NCBI GenBank assembly: GCA_964512995.1 | Contig: CAZELM010000007.1 | Location: 1-64,000 of the forward strand | DNA from: CAZELM01 sp964512995 | GTDB lineage: Bacteria; CSSED10-310 | Reading direction: 5' to 3' | Length of the DNA stretch: 64,000 nucleotides | Shown here: in pieces, positions 51,213 through 60,652 of the stretch | Layout: each line of letters starts with the position of its first letter | How positions within the stretch are numbered: position 1 is the first letter of the stretch | Notes under the pieces: model-generated | What the model was told of the DNA's origin: nothing | Database searches by the model: none | What the model saw: only the letters and a program-made list of their open reading frames with translations | Program-made: the position numbers and the translations under genes

Positions 51213-52211
51213 ATGAAGTGCTTTGATCCCCATATGATCCATACCATACAAGAAGCTGAAACATTTCTCATAACAACACACATCCATCCAGATGGTGATG
51301 CCATTGGCTCATTGATCGGATTGACCCATGCGCTGAGGAAAAAAGGCGCGAGTGTGGATATGGCTCTCTCCACTGAAATCGGTGAACGATTCGAGTTTTT
51401 GGTGAAAAAGAAAGAAATAATAGAGCCATCCGGTCTGCGGTCCCATTATGATGTAGCGATTATTCTGGATATCGGTTCCGAGAACCGGACGGGATTCCAG
51501 GAACAGATCCGTGCTTTGGATACCGTGATGATCAATATCGATCATCATGCAACAAATGAAGGTTTTGCTCAATTTGACCATGTTGATGTGGATGCCGCTT
51601 CAACATCTCAGATTGTGTATTATCTGATCAAAGAAGCCGGGCTTCCATTGGATGTAGAGGTTGCTGAAGGCCTGTATCTGGGAATGGTGACGGATTCCAG
51701 AAATTTTCAGAATGCCAATGTATCGTATGACACATTCACGGCTGCGGCGGAGTTGTTACGCACCGGAATCAAAATCCCGACACTCACGCGGTTTCTGACG
51801 CAGAACAGATCGGTGCAGGATCTGAAAGTACTGGGATTGGGTCTGTCGCGGCTGAAGACCGTGGCGGAAAGCAAAATCGTCTATACTGACATACGAAGGG
51901 AACACCTCAAAGAAATGGGCGCTAATCATCGCCATGCGTGGAGTTCCGGGATATTCGGATATCTGATTACACTCTCGAGTGTAGTCGTTGCCGTAACGTT
52001 CGTGGAATCCGAAGAAAATCTGACCTATTGCGAATTCCGGGCAAAAGAAGGATTTGATGTCAGCCGGGTTGCGGTCCATTTCGGTGGTGGCGGACACAAA
52101 GCAGCAGCCGGTTGCTCCCAGCAAAAACAAACGGATGAATTCATCGCGGAAGTGATTGCGAAGCTGGAAATCGAGATTCGGGATTTTCGACCGGATGACA
52201 GCAATCGATAG
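51213..52211 (+). CDS. nrnA: DHH-family nanoRNase/pAp phosphatase (NrnA)
   Basis: 332 residues with the full DHH-DHHA1 layout: HIHPDGDAIGS near residue 23, ILDIG, INIDHHATN (the DHH motif) and VHFGGGGHKAAAG near the C-terminus for substrate binding. NrnA enzymes degrade 2-5-nt RNA and dephosphorylate 3'-phosphoadenosine 5'-phosphate. The ATG at 51213 has GGAG 9 bases upstream; an in-frame TTG at 51195 overlaps that site. 22 bases separate it from the glycosyltransferase gene downstream. Confidence 0.92.
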   Translation: MKCFDPHMIHTIQEAETFLITTHIHPDGDAIGSLIGLTHALRKKGASVDMALSTEIGERFEFLVKKKEIIEPSGLRSHYDVAIILDIGSENRTGFQEQIRALDTVMINIDHHATNEGFAQFDHVDVDAASTSQIVYYLIKEAGLPLDVEVAEGLYLGMVTDSRNFQNANVSYDTFTAAAELLRTGIKIPTLTRFLTQNRSVQDLKVLGLGLSRLKTVAESKIVYTDIRREHLKEMGANHRHAWSSGIFGYLITLSSVVVAVTFVESEENLTYCEFRAKEGFDVSRVAVHFGGGGHKAAAGCSQQKQTDEFIAEVIAKLEIEIRDFRPDDSNR

Positions 52212-52233
52212 TTGATACTGAAAATGATGTAAT

Positions 52234-53865
52234 ATGGAAAAATTTCAGTCGTGGCGGTATTCTGCTTTAACGTTACTGATGATCTGGCTGATTGCCTTTG
52301 TACTGCCTGTCGGAAATCGCGGATTATGGTCTCCGGACGAGCCCCGCTATACGCAAGTTGCCTGGGAGATGGCTTCGGCAGACTCCTGGATCCTGCCACT
52401 GCTGAATCAGGAAACATACGCCGAAAAGCCTCCCCTGTTTTTCTGGCTGATCATTCTGACCGCTCACGTCAGCGGATTTGAAACCGCAAGCAGATATGTC
52501 TCGGCATTGTTTGCGCTCGGAACGATTCTACTGGTCTATCGGATCGGCCAGGAAAACGCTGATCAGAAAACCGGCTGGCTGTCCGGACTGATCCTGATGA
52601 CGCTTGGTTTGTATCCATCACTCATCGGAACCGGAAATATCGATATCACATTGACGTTTTTTACCACACTATCGGTGTATTGGTATCTGAGAATGCTCGA
52701 TACCCATGCGCAGATTGAAATGATTCCTGCCTGGCTCTCGACTGGAATGGCGATTTTACTCAAAGGTCCCGTCGGATTGCTTCTGCCTTGGCTGACGTTC
52801 ATCGGATGGACATTATGGGAACGGTGTCATCGGAGACGCTTGCCTGCTCTGCATCTGCTGTGGGGACCTCTCCTCGCGTTATCGACAGCCGCCCTCTGGA
52901 TAATCCCTGCATGTATATACGGTGGCCCGGAGTATACCCAATCGATTCTGTTCAGACAGAACGTGGGCCGGGCGGTATCTTCTTTTTCTCATCAACAGCC
53001 GTTTTATTACTTTTTCATTCATTTTCCGATTCTTGCGTTACCGTGGTTTCCCATATTCTGTGAAGCGATACCGGGAGCAAAGCAATTCAACCGGAATAAT
53101 GACCGCAAAGAGATGTTCCATGTGCTCTGGTTTCTGGTCATATTTGTGTTCTTTTCATTAATCTCGGGTAAACGAGGCCGCTATCTGATCCCATTGTTTC
53201 CCGTCTTCTCGCTGATGATGGCGCATGCCATTCATCGCATGGATGTCAGTAAAAAGCAGTCAAAGATGATTCCGCTCACACTCTCTCTGTTGCTCGCCGT
53301 AACTGCCTTGATCAGTCTGGCACCCATTTTTGCTCCATATATGAAATCTCGTCTTGCAGATTATGGCTATGCTGATTTTTCACCGATCCACTGGCGATCC
53401 GTTCTGACCGGTTGCCTCGGTATAGTGGGCGTCTGGATCACCCGGAAGGGATTTTTGCTGTTCAGGTCAACGGGTTTGTTCGAGAGTGCTGAAATGATTG
53501 GTTTATCAATGATCATACTGATCCTGATCGCTAACATCTATTATATCCCGGCTCTGGATGCCGTGAAATCGGCCCGTCCGCTGGCGGAAACCATCCGGGC
53601 TATTGTCCCTCCGGATGGGAGCATGGCATATTATCTCAAGCGATCGGATGCTGGATTGAACTTTTATCTGAACCGGTTGCAGCTTCCGGAGATTTCAAAA
53701 CAGGAACTCCCACAAAGCGTTCAATATGATCTGATCATATCCCGGAAGGCAGATTTCAAACGGATTGACCCCGCCGTCAGGGACGATCTTCATATCCTCC
53801 ACTCTCAGAAGATTGGAAATCAGGAGTATATTCTGTTCAAACTACTGAAACCTGTAGCAGACTAG
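52234..53865 (+). CDS. ArnT-like (GT83) membrane glycosyltransferase
   Basis: 543 residues with about 12 membrane segments. After segment 1 come SPDEPRYTQVAWEM and YAEKPPLFFW, the catalytic loop signature of ArnT/PMT_2 enzymes that use undecaprenyl-phosphate sugars. The C-terminal about 80 residues are soluble. It would modify lipid A or another lipid-linked acceptor at the outer face of the inner membrane. The acceptor is unknown. It converges with the SGNH gene. Confidence 0.82.
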   Translation: MEKFQSWRYSALTLLMIWLIAFVLPVGNRGLWSPDEPRYTQVAWEMASADSWILPLLNQETYAEKPPLFFWLIILTAHVSGFETASRYVSALFALGTILLVYRIGQENADQKTGWLSGLILMTLGLYPSLIGTGNIDITLTFFTTLSVYWYLRMLDTHAQIEMIPAWLSTGMAILLKGPVGLLLPWLTFIGWTLWERCHRRRLPALHLLWGPLLALSTAALWIIPACIYGGPEYTQSILFRQNVGRAVSSFSHQQPFYYFFIHFPILALPWFPIFCEAIPGAKQFNRNNDRKEMFHVLWFLVIFVFFSLISGKRGRYLIPLFPVFSLMMAHAIHRMDVSKKQSKMIPLTLSLLLAVTALISLAPIFAPYMKSRLADYGYADFSPIHWRSVLTGCLGIVGVWITRKGFLLFRSTGLFESAEMIGLSMIILILIANIYYIPALDAVKSARPLAETIRAIVPPDGSMAYYLKRSDAGLNFYLNRLQLPEISKQELPQSVQYDLIISRKADFKRIDPAVRDDLHILHSQKIGNQEYILFKLLKPVAD

Positions 53866-53952
53866 CAGAGGTTATCTGATAAGCTTTTTTCATAGACAAG
53901 GGGGGGATTTCCAGGCTTTGTCAGCAAAAATAGTCGTTCGGATAACCTGAAT

Positions 53953-55674
53953 CTATCGGGTTTCACCGGGATTGCTGGGGAACGTGTTCTGTTTCGCCTT
54001 GTCCAGATGCTCTTTAATGGATTGATTTTCCGGATGCGCTTTCAGAGCCAGGGTGAATTCTCGAACCGCTGATTGGTAATCTCCGGATTCAATATACGAT
54101 TTACCCGCTTCGAAATGGATATCAAATTTTCCACCCTCCTGTACCCACCGCTCATATACTTTTTTCATGGTTTCCGGCAACCGATCATAGATGGAAGATA
54201 TATACCGGGTTGTCTCCTGAATCCGGGGGGAGGCTTCCGGGAGTGTCTGAAGCGGATAACTCCGATATAACATGATGACTTGCATCAATGTGATCATGTT
54301 CTCTATGTCCGTGAACCCGGCTTCTTCACGACATGTTTCCCAATCAATCCATACGGAATCACCGGCGGGTGCGGGAGTCAATCCTATGGATTCCAACCGT
54401 TCCGCAATCGATCTGGCGATCAGGTAATGTCCAAAAGCAACGGGATGTACATGATCGACAAACAAGTCATATCCCGGACAACCAATTCGGGCGGCTATAT
54501 CAAAAACAGGTTCTAGATCCAGAGAGAAAACGGTGCCGCCAATATGTTCCGCTGTTTCGAGCACAATTTTATTTAATCCGCTGGGAGCGCGGAAGCGCAA
54601 GCCATCCAGATCGCGTGCCATTTTAAGTTCACTGCAACCGGAGCCGGGATTGATGCCATTGGCAGACTTCCCGACAATATAATACCCCCAGGCATTCTCC
54701 GGAAATAGCTCCTTTAATTTAGCCGCAGCAACGTTGGCTCCCGTTGGATCACGTTCGTTCAAGCTTTTCAATCCACCATATTTGAGTGCCTGAAACTCTT
54801 TGGAATCCTCTAAATCCGCTCCCATCGGACTCAATCCTTCAACATTGAAAACCAAAGTGCAGAACAATACCGGCACGTCATGTTGTTGCGCGTTTTTACA
54901 GATTGCCCGGAGATTTCCGGCGTAGTTGTTCAATGTGTCTGTTACCACCGGAGAACTCAGCGGGATCGATTTTTCTTTGGCCATTATCTCAATCAGACCA
55001 ACCGGTGCGTTGGGAGTTTTGACGGTTTCGGTGAATTTGGATGATATACTCTGTATTTCCCGATACACCGCGCTCCGCTGCAAAAACATCAATCCCCGTG
55101 TAAACAAGCGGTTGCGGCTGATAAAAATAGACGAACCGGATCCGTAAGCGCCATAAAATTCATTGTGACCGGAATACACAATGATCAAATCCGGTGAATA
55201 ATCCATCAATTCAGCGGTAAAATCCACCAATGCAAAGCTGTTCAGCGCGGTAACTCCACAATTGACAACAACAAATGATTTTTCCGGAAACCGTTTGGAA
55301 AGAAGAATTTCCAGTTGTGCAGGAAACGCGATATTATAAGCGTATGGGTATCCCTGAACCGATGAACCACCCAAAACAAATATCCGGTACTCATTGGCCG
55401 GCTTTTCATATTCCAAGGTGTCGGGATAAATCTTAGGCATCTGAATCGTCTTCTCACCGATATGATCCCGAAAATATCGTTTTCCGATCGATTCATTGAT
55501 GCGGTATATTTTTTTTCCTTCTGGTGTCACATGGGTAACGACCAGTCTCGGATAGTCATAGAACCCGAATGCCCGTAACAGCAACTCCATCAATCCAATC
55601 ACCATCAAACAGGCAACACCTGCGAACAGAATCTTTTTACCAAAGGAAATTTGACTCCGGCCTTGATCTGTCAC
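53953..55674 (-). CDS. SGNH/GDSL hydrolase with C-terminal TPR region
   Basis: 573 residues. One N-terminal membrane anchor (ILFAGVACLMVIGLMELLL) puts the rest outside. SGNH blocks: FVLGGSSVQG (nucleophile at about Ser104), YSGHNEFYGAYG and FVDHVHPVAFGH. The last about 60 residues (WVQEGGKFDIHFEAGKSYIE and the following) are TPR-like helices. Probably deacetylates or esterifies a cell-surface glycan. GTG start at 55674; a promoter is present upstream. It faces the GT83 gene convergently and the GT2 gene divergently. Confidence 0.8.
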   Translation of the reverse strand: MTDQGRSQISFGKKILFAGVACLMVIGLMELLLRAFGFYDYPRLVVTHVTPEGKKIYRINESIGKRYFRDHIGEKTIQMPKIYPDTLEYEKPANEYRIFVLGGSSVQGYPYAYNIAFPAQLEILLSKRFPEKSFVVVNCGVTALNSFALVDFTAELMDYSPDLIIVYSGHNEFYGAYGSGSSIFISRNRLFTRGLMFLQRSAVYREIQSISSKFTETVKTPNAPVGLIEIMAKEKSIPLSSPVVTDTLNNYAGNLRAICKNAQQHDVPVLFCTLVFNVEGLSPMGADLEDSKEFQALKYGGLKSLNERDPTGANVAAAKLKELFPENAWGYYIVGKSANGINPGSGCSELKMARDLDGLRFRAPSGLNKIVLETAEHIGGTVFSLDLEPVFDIAARIGCPGYDLFVDHVHPVAFGHYLIARSIAERLESIGLTPAPAGDSVWIDWETCREEAGFTDIENMITLMQVIMLYRSYPLQTLPEASPRIQETTRYISSIYDRLPETMKKVYERWVQEGGKFDIHFEAGKSYIESGDYQSAVREFTLALKAHPENQSIKEHLDKAKQNTFPSNPGETR

Positions 55675-55718
55675 TTTCCAACACCCTTTCTATTCCAGTC
55701 AACTGCTTGAAAACGTTT

Positions 55719-55748
55719 AAATTAGAGCTTTTTAACCGATGATGTCAA
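55719..55748 (-). promoter_or_regulatory. Promoter of the SGNH hydrolase gene
   Basis: On the minus strand TTGACA, an 18-base spacer and TAATTT, ending 45 bases before the GTG start. It is the best -35 box seen in the window. It reads away from the GT2 gene. Confidence 0.55.
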
Positions 55749-56066
55749 ATGGTTTTATTTCAAAATTGCTGTTACTGTCTGAAATCATTTAACTTCGTAT
55801 TATCATGGCGATTCTATCCGTGATATTCGCTGTTCCGATGGAATTGACAAAATTGAAAGGATTGGGTATTCCGGCTTTCGACAGAGACCCGTCACAATGT
55901 GCCGGGCCGACGAATTTCCCTGTGAATATACTTGGTTATTTACGGAAAGCCTCGTTGGCGAATGGCACAGGTGAGTATTTTGCCATGTGATGAGGAATTC
56001 AGGATGTTACCCGATCTGATTTTTCGAAGGAAATCGATCGGTTTTGATCTGTATGGAGTAATCACG
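55749..56066. other. Divergent intergenic region
   Basis: About 320 bases before the GT2 gene start. A short in-frame extension of GT2 upstream is polar and non-homologous and is not used. No repeat, RNA or strong promoter is obvious in this part. Confidence 0.4.
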
Positions 56067-56882
56067 ATGAATTTTTATGAGTCGCGTGCATTACCGGCTT
56101 TAACAGTCGTTATACCCGTTCGAAACGAACAGGACAGCATTCTGCCACTCAGCGATGAGATCGATAAAGTACTTCGTGATCGATTCAACTATGAACTCAT
56201 CTTCGTCAATGACGGATCCAACGATCGAACCCAATCCATGATCGAAACCGTACGATCCGGAAACCGTCGGATCCGTTATATCACGATCATGCCGGGTTGT
56301 GGTCAGACCGAGGCATTGCATGCGGGATTTCAGCTTGCACGCGGAGAGTTCATCGCCACGATGGATGGCGATGGTCAGAATGATCCGGCAGATCTGATTC
56401 GCCTGTTTGATGCACTGAGCGATCACGACATGGCATGTGGCTACCGCATCAAACGGCACGACAACCTGAACCGACGACTGGTTTCTCATGTCGCCAACAT
56501 CATGAGAAATCGGATCACCCATATCCAGATCAGAGATATCGGGTGTTCCATTCGGGTTTTCAAACGGTATTGCCTGGATAACATAACGCTGTATCATGGT
56601 ATGCATCGGTTTTTTCCCATCCTTTTCAGTATCGCCGGATATTCTTTCATCCAGATACCGGTCAGCCATCGGCCGCGAGTGCGTGGGCTCACCAAGTATG
56701 GGATATGGAACAGGCTGAAATATGTCATTACAGATCTTTTTGTCGTTCGGTGGATGCAAAAACGATCATTGACGTATCAGATCATTGGGATCAGTGACGC
56801 GCATTCGGGTTCAATGGATTCGAAAGCAGATCAGACTTCACAGACGATGGAAACCGTTGGAATCCACAGGAAAATCAAATGA
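56067..56882 (+). CDS. Family 2 glycosyltransferase (DPM1/undecaprenyl-phosphate type)
   Basis: 271 residues. GT-A fold: LTVVIPVRNEQDSI, FVNDGSNDRT, FIATMDGDGQNDP (the DxD region) and a C-terminal membrane-proximal basic stretch VRGLTKYGIWNR. The layout matches polyprenyl-phosphate sugar transferases (DPM1/ArnC-like) that make donors for GT-C enzymes such as ArnT. No membrane segment follows, unlike ArnC. GGAGTAATCACG precedes the ATG at 56067. It could make the lipid-linked donor for the GT83 enzyme. Confidence 0.88.
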   Translation: MNFYESRALPALTVVIPVRNEQDSILPLSDEIDKVLRDRFNYELIFVNDGSNDRTQSMIETVRSGNRRIRYITIMPGCGQTEALHAGFQLARGEFIATMDGDGQNDPADLIRLFDALSDHDMACGYRIKRHDNLNRRLVSHVANIMRNRITHIQIRDIGCSIRVFKRYCLDNITLYHGMHRFFPILFSIAGYSFIQIPVSHRPRVRGLTKYGIWNRLKYVITDLFVVRWMQKRSLTYQIIGISDAHSGSMDSKADQTSQTMETVGIHRKIK

Positions 56883-57029
56883 TCAGTGGTTCACGGATCA
56901 GTTCTTCCTTTCACTCCATTTCTTTCCAGGACGATAGTGATTACCTCTCCATGATCGATAAATATTCGCACTATTTTTTCAAAATCACTACAATGACTCG
57001 AATGGATATCTTCAAGGAAAGGGTGAGAT

Positions 57030-57377
57030 ATGGACGAGAACTCATACAATCCATTGATAAACAGCGCGTGGAAACTGGATCATTTCACGGACATGGATGG
57101 GAAAAAGCATATGCACTATTGTGATATTATGTTGTTTTCCGGCAATTATTATTCCGACTTTCATTCGGAGTTGGGTGAAAAATCCTATATCAATAGTCAT
57201 GTGGGCCGTTATAAGGTCATAAACAGCTCGATCACATTTAATATTCAGGTGAGTACGGATAGTCGATATATTGGCCGGATTGCAGTCGGCACTTTTGAAT
57301 TGAATGAAGACACATTGAAAATCGTGTTCCCTCATGGCCATAAACCGGGTATGTGGCACTATACCCGCCTGTCTTAG
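57030..57377 (+). CDS. Hypothetical small protein, 115 residues
   Basis: Not recognised. Mostly beta strands with an alternating pattern (ITFNIQVSTDSRYIGRIAVG) and a lipocalin-like opening AWKLDHFTDMDGK. No signal peptide. GGAAAGGGTGAGAT lies in front of the ATG. It ends 10 bases before selB and may be co-transcribed. A small-molecule binding barrel is possible but only by pattern. Confidence 0.6.
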   Translation: MDENSYNPLINSAWKLDHFTDMDGKKHMHYCDIMLFSGNYYSDFHSELGEKSYINSHVGRYKVINSSITFNIQVSTDSRYIGRIAVGTFELNEDTLKIVFPHGHKPGMWHYTRLS

Positions 57378-57387
57378 AATCTGACGT

Positions 57388-59292
57388 ATGAAACATATCA
57401 TTTTAGGCACAGCAGGACATATCGATCACGGAAAGACATCGCTGATCGAAGCCCTGACCGGTACAAACACCGATCGATTACCTGAAGAAAAAGCACGCGG
57501 TATCACGATTGAGCTTGGGTTTGCTCATCTGACATTACAGGATATCCATTTTGGAGTTGTGGATGTCCCCGGTCATGAAAAATTCATACACCATATGGTT
57601 GCGGGCGTCGGAGGTATTGATCTTGTTCTGCTGGTCATCGCAGCGGATGAAGGTGTGATGCCACAGACACGGGAACATGTCGCAATCTGTGATGTACTGG
57701 GAGTCAAGACTGGATTGGTGGCTCTGACGAAGACCGACATGGTGGACGATGACTGGATGCAACTGGTTCAGGAAGACATTTCTGGATTCCTGTCGAATAC
57801 ATTCCTGGATAAAGCTCCGATCATCCCTGTTTCGTCCAGAACAGGCGCTGGCCTGGACCGGCTTTGTGGCGCACTCTCTGCCATTGCCTCAGTCATTCCG
57901 GAGAAGTCTCAGGGAGGCATCTTCCGGCTCCCGGCGGATCGCGTGTTCAGCATCCATGGTTTCGGTACCGTGGTGACCGGTACGGTTATCTCCGGATCGA
58001 TAAAAACCGGAGAAATGATCAGTATTGTTCCGGGAGGTCCAGATTCAAAAATCCGAGGATTGCAGGTACATGGACAGAAAGTCCCGGAAATCCGAGCCGG
58101 GCAACGTGCAGCGATCAATCTGCAAGGCATCGATCGGGAGGCGGTACAACGAGGCATGGTGGTGGCTCCTCAGGGTTTCCTGCAGGTCTCGTATATGATC
58201 GATGCGGATCTCACACTTCTGAAATCAATCACCAAACCCCTCAGAAATCGGACTCAGATTCGGTTTTACTGCGGAACCAGTGAACTCATCGGACGAGTTC
58301 TCCTTTTGGATCGGGAAGAATTGCTCCCGGGTGAACGGTGTCCGGTTCAGATTCGATTCGGAGATCCGCTCGCGGCATTGACGGGCGATCGGTTTCTGAT
58401 CCGTAGCTATTCGCCGATGTTCACGATTGGTGGGGGGGTGATTCTCGATGCAGAGCCCAGGAAACACCGGAGGTATCAGCCATCCATATTAAACCATTTG
58501 CAGATACTGAGATCCGATCGGACAGTTGACCATCTGATTACGTGGATTGAAATCGCTGGAATCGCCGGAGTGACTTCTCCGGAATTGAAACGAAAGTTCC
58601 CGGACAAGTACGAAGAGGTAACATCCATCATTCATGATCTGAAGGAAAAACGCGAAGTGATCGAAATAAACAGCTCCCCGAAAAGATATATATATTCATC
58701 TTCGTGGGTACAGTTTAAAAATCAGATCATCACAACGATCGAGGCGTATCATCAGAAATTCAAACTGAAACCCTGGATGGCTCGGGAGGAATTGAGGACG
58801 ACACTGGAACCGGCCCCTGACCCGTTACTGCTGACTCCAGCGATCAATGAACTCGTAAAAGAAAACATCATTATCGATAACGGCCAGGCTGTCCGGATGC
58901 AGAATTTCCTCCCGCAATTGAACGACTCCCAATCGCAACTCAAATCCAATGTTACTAATCTGGTGATCTCGGTGGGAGCGTCCGGGATCAAAACAGAGGA
59001 GATCACGGAACAATTCCCGAACGATTCTGCCGATGTCATGCAAATAGTACAACATCTTTTGGATACGGGAGCTGTTATCAGATTGCCGGGTGGTCTTATT
59101 TTTTCCGCACAGATCATCGCAGAGGTGAAAGACAACATCGTGTCATTTATCCGGAAGGAAGGCTCGATATCCGTCGCTCAGTTCCGGGACACAGTCGGGA
59201 TCGCACGAAAACAGGCAGTGCCATTACTGGAACATTTCGATCGTGTGGGTCTGACGCGGAGAGTCCAGGACCATCGGGTCCTGAAAGAATAA
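57388..59292 (+). CDS. selB: Selenocysteine-specific translation elongation factor SelB
   Basis: 634 residues, the length of bacterial SelB. GTPase motifs: GTAGHIDHGKTSL, DVPGHEKFIHHM and LTKTDMV. The C-terminal region beyond about 390 holds winged-helix repeats (GVTSPELKRKFPDKYEE; SGIKTEEITEQFP) that bind the SECIS hairpin. It delivers Sec-tRNA to UGA codons, so the organism should encode selenoproteins; none is obvious in this window, nor is the tRNA-Sec gene. Confidence 0.95.
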   Translation: MKHIILGTAGHIDHGKTSLIEALTGTNTDRLPEEKARGITIELGFAHLTLQDIHFGVVDVPGHEKFIHHMVAGVGGIDLVLLVIAADEGVMPQTREHVAICDVLGVKTGLVALTKTDMVDDDWMQLVQEDISGFLSNTFLDKAPIIPVSSRTGAGLDRLCGALSAIASVIPEKSQGGIFRLPADRVFSIHGFGTVVTGTVISGSIKTGEMISIVPGGPDSKIRGLQVHGQKVPEIRAGQRAAINLQGIDREAVQRGMVVAPQGFLQVSYMIDADLTLLKSITKPLRNRTQIRFYCGTSELIGRVLLLDREELLPGERCPVQIRFGDPLAALTGDRFLIRSYSPMFTIGGGVILDAEPRKHRRYQPSILNHLQILRSDRTVDHLITWIEIAGIAGVTSPELKRKFPDKYEEVTSIIHDLKEKREVIEINSSPKRYIYSSSWVQFKNQIITTIEAYHQKFKLKPWMAREELRTTLEPAPDPLLLTPAINELVKENIIIDNGQAVRMQNFLPQLNDSQSQLKSNVTNLVISVGASGIKTEEITEQFPNDSADVMQIVQHLLDTGAVIRLPGGLIFSAQIIAEVKDNIVSFIRKEGSISVAQFRDTVGIARKQAVPLLEHFDRVGLTRRVQDHRVLKE

Positions 59293-59303
59293 TCGACTCG
59301 AAT

Positions 59304-60086
59304 TTAAAATTTCTGCTGCGGTTCGGTATTGGGTGTAAAGAGGTGTCTCGAGTGAGGGATCTGGCCGAAGTGATAGGCAAATCCAGCCGTGATCAGAGGC
59401 TTTGTTTCGGTCAGAAACTTATCCAGCACTTCCGGAGGATAATCCTCCCCCTGGAATCCACATGTGATAGTACGGTCGATGATATCCAGGCTGTGACCGG
59501 AAATGAGATGGGTTTTGGGCGGAGTCTTTTCCGACTGAAGGCACTTTTGGCATCGGATGCTGCTGTCTTCCAGCACGAAATACGCAGCATGGTTACCCCG
59601 AAATTTATTGCAGGCACTGCATCGGCTGACTTGCATGTTATATCCGGAGCTTTTAAAGAACAGGATGGAATAGATGCGAAGCCACAACTGAGGATTTTCC
59701 GATGGGTCATTCATTTTATCAAAAATGTCCGCTGTCAGCGCATAAATCGGCGGATTGGCATCACCATCCATGGTGAACCGGTCCAGTATTTCAAGTATTT
59801 CAAACGCAGCACTCAACCGATTCAGATCCGCCTGGATCGCCGGGTATCGCCTGACGGATTCCGCTCGGTTGAGCCGATATAAATCCTGACCTTGTTTGTG
59901 AAACAGAATCACATGAATGCAGTTGAATGGCTCCAGCAGACTGATCCAGAGACTGCGGGTTTTCATGGCACCCCGGGCGATCACCCGCAACTTGCCAAAT
60001 TGAGAGGTATAGATGGTGAAGATACGATCGTTCTCTCCCAATGGGTATCGATTTAAAACAAGACCTTCTGATTCATGGATCGCCAT
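59304..60086 (-). CDS. recO: DNA repair protein RecO
   Basis: 260 residues. An OB-fold N-terminus (SEGLVLNRYPLGENDRIFTI, GKLRVIARGAMKTRS), a helical middle and a zinc ribbon CSACNKF ... CQKC. RecO loads RecA on gapped single-stranded DNA together with RecR. The start at 60086 matches the family. It converges tail-to-tail with selB with 11 bases between stops. Confidence 0.9.
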   Translation of the reverse strand: MAIHESEGLVLNRYPLGENDRIFTIYTSQFGKLRVIARGAMKTRSLWISLLEPFNCIHVILFHKQGQDLYRLNRAESVRRYPAIQADLNRLSAAFEILEILDRFTMDGDANPPIYALTADIFDKMNDPSENPQLWLRIYSILFFKSSGYNMQVSRCSACNKFRGNHAAYFVLEDSSIRCQKCLQSEKTPPKTHLISGHSLDIIDRTITCGFQGEDYPPEVLDKFLTETKPLITAGFAYHFGQIPHSRHLFTPNTEPQQKF

Positions 60087-60265
60087 GATTGTCCCTATAT
60101 CCTCTGACGATGATCGCCCAAATCCATACTATCATTCGATCGATGATGCTTTTCGGCTGCCTTTACAAACACCGGATCAGCGATCCGGATTTTCTTCGCT
60201 TCTTCTTCGTGCTAGGACTATTTTTTCTAAAATTGAGTTGCGTGTCAATCATTCCTGTGGCAAGT

Positions 60266-60279
60266 TTTACACGTGTAAA
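60266..60279. promoter_or_regulatory. 14-bp perfect palindrome, candidate operator
   Basis: TTTACACGTGTAAA is a perfect 14-bp palindrome, 41 bases before the TTG start at 60321, in the intergenic region between recO and the next gene. It resembles repressor operator half-sites with an ACGT centre. The regulator is unknown. Confidence 0.5.
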
Positions 60280-60320
60280 GAAGTTTTCCGTGCTTTGGGG
60301 TAAATGAAAGGAGGACAAAA

Positions 60321-60632
60321 TTGGGAAGCTTGTTCAAGACGGGAATCACACTGATTGTTGTCGCTTTTGTTCTATGGCTTTATAAAGATTTTGGGAATAC
60401 GCTTCCGATTTCGAAGAATCTGGATACGATCATGGGATATCTGGGAGCTGCATGTATCGGTATCCATCTTCTGATCTATCTGTATATCACACTCGGCAGC
60501 AAGACATGGAAAACATCTCATCGAAATCGCTGTGTACGGTGTGGAGCCAAAGTACCCAAAGGAGAAATATATTGCAGTTATCATCAAGTGGAATTTCAGA
60601 ATGATTATCTGAATAAGAAAAAAAATTCCTGA
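60321..60632 (+). CDS. Small two-TM protein with C-terminal zinc-ribbon
   Basis: 103 residues. Two hydrophobic segments (TGITLIVVAFVLWLY and IMGYLGAACIGIHLLIYLYI), then a small ribbon RCVRCGAKVPKGEIYC followed by SYH. Start TTG with AAAGGAGG 6 bases upstream. Function unknown. It lies 20 bases before the aldehyde dehydrogenase gene, so probably one transcript. Confidence 0.7.
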   Translation: MGSLFKTGITLIVVAFVLWLYKDFGNTLPISKNLDTIMGYLGAACIGIHLLIYLYITLGSKTWKTSHRNRCVRCGAKVPKGEIYCSYHQVEFQNDYLNKKKNS

Positions 60633-60652
60633 ACAAACAAAGGTGGCGAAGC

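Noticed and set aside
53869..53948. AGGTTATC/GATAACCT inverted repeat between convergent genes
   Set aside because: Eight-bp arms about 64 bases apart are within chance expectation and lack a T run.
55932..56066. Upstream extension of the GT2 glycosyltransferase
   Set aside because: The extra 45 residues are non-homologous and a good ribosome site precedes 56067.
56879..57124. Alternative small frame overlapping the 115-residue gene
   Set aside because: It overlaps a better-supported frame with a ribosome site and shows no domain signal.
57388..60320. tRNA-Sec (selC) or a selenoprotein next to selB
   Set aside because: No cloverleaf or in-frame TGA extension was visible by eye in the flanks.
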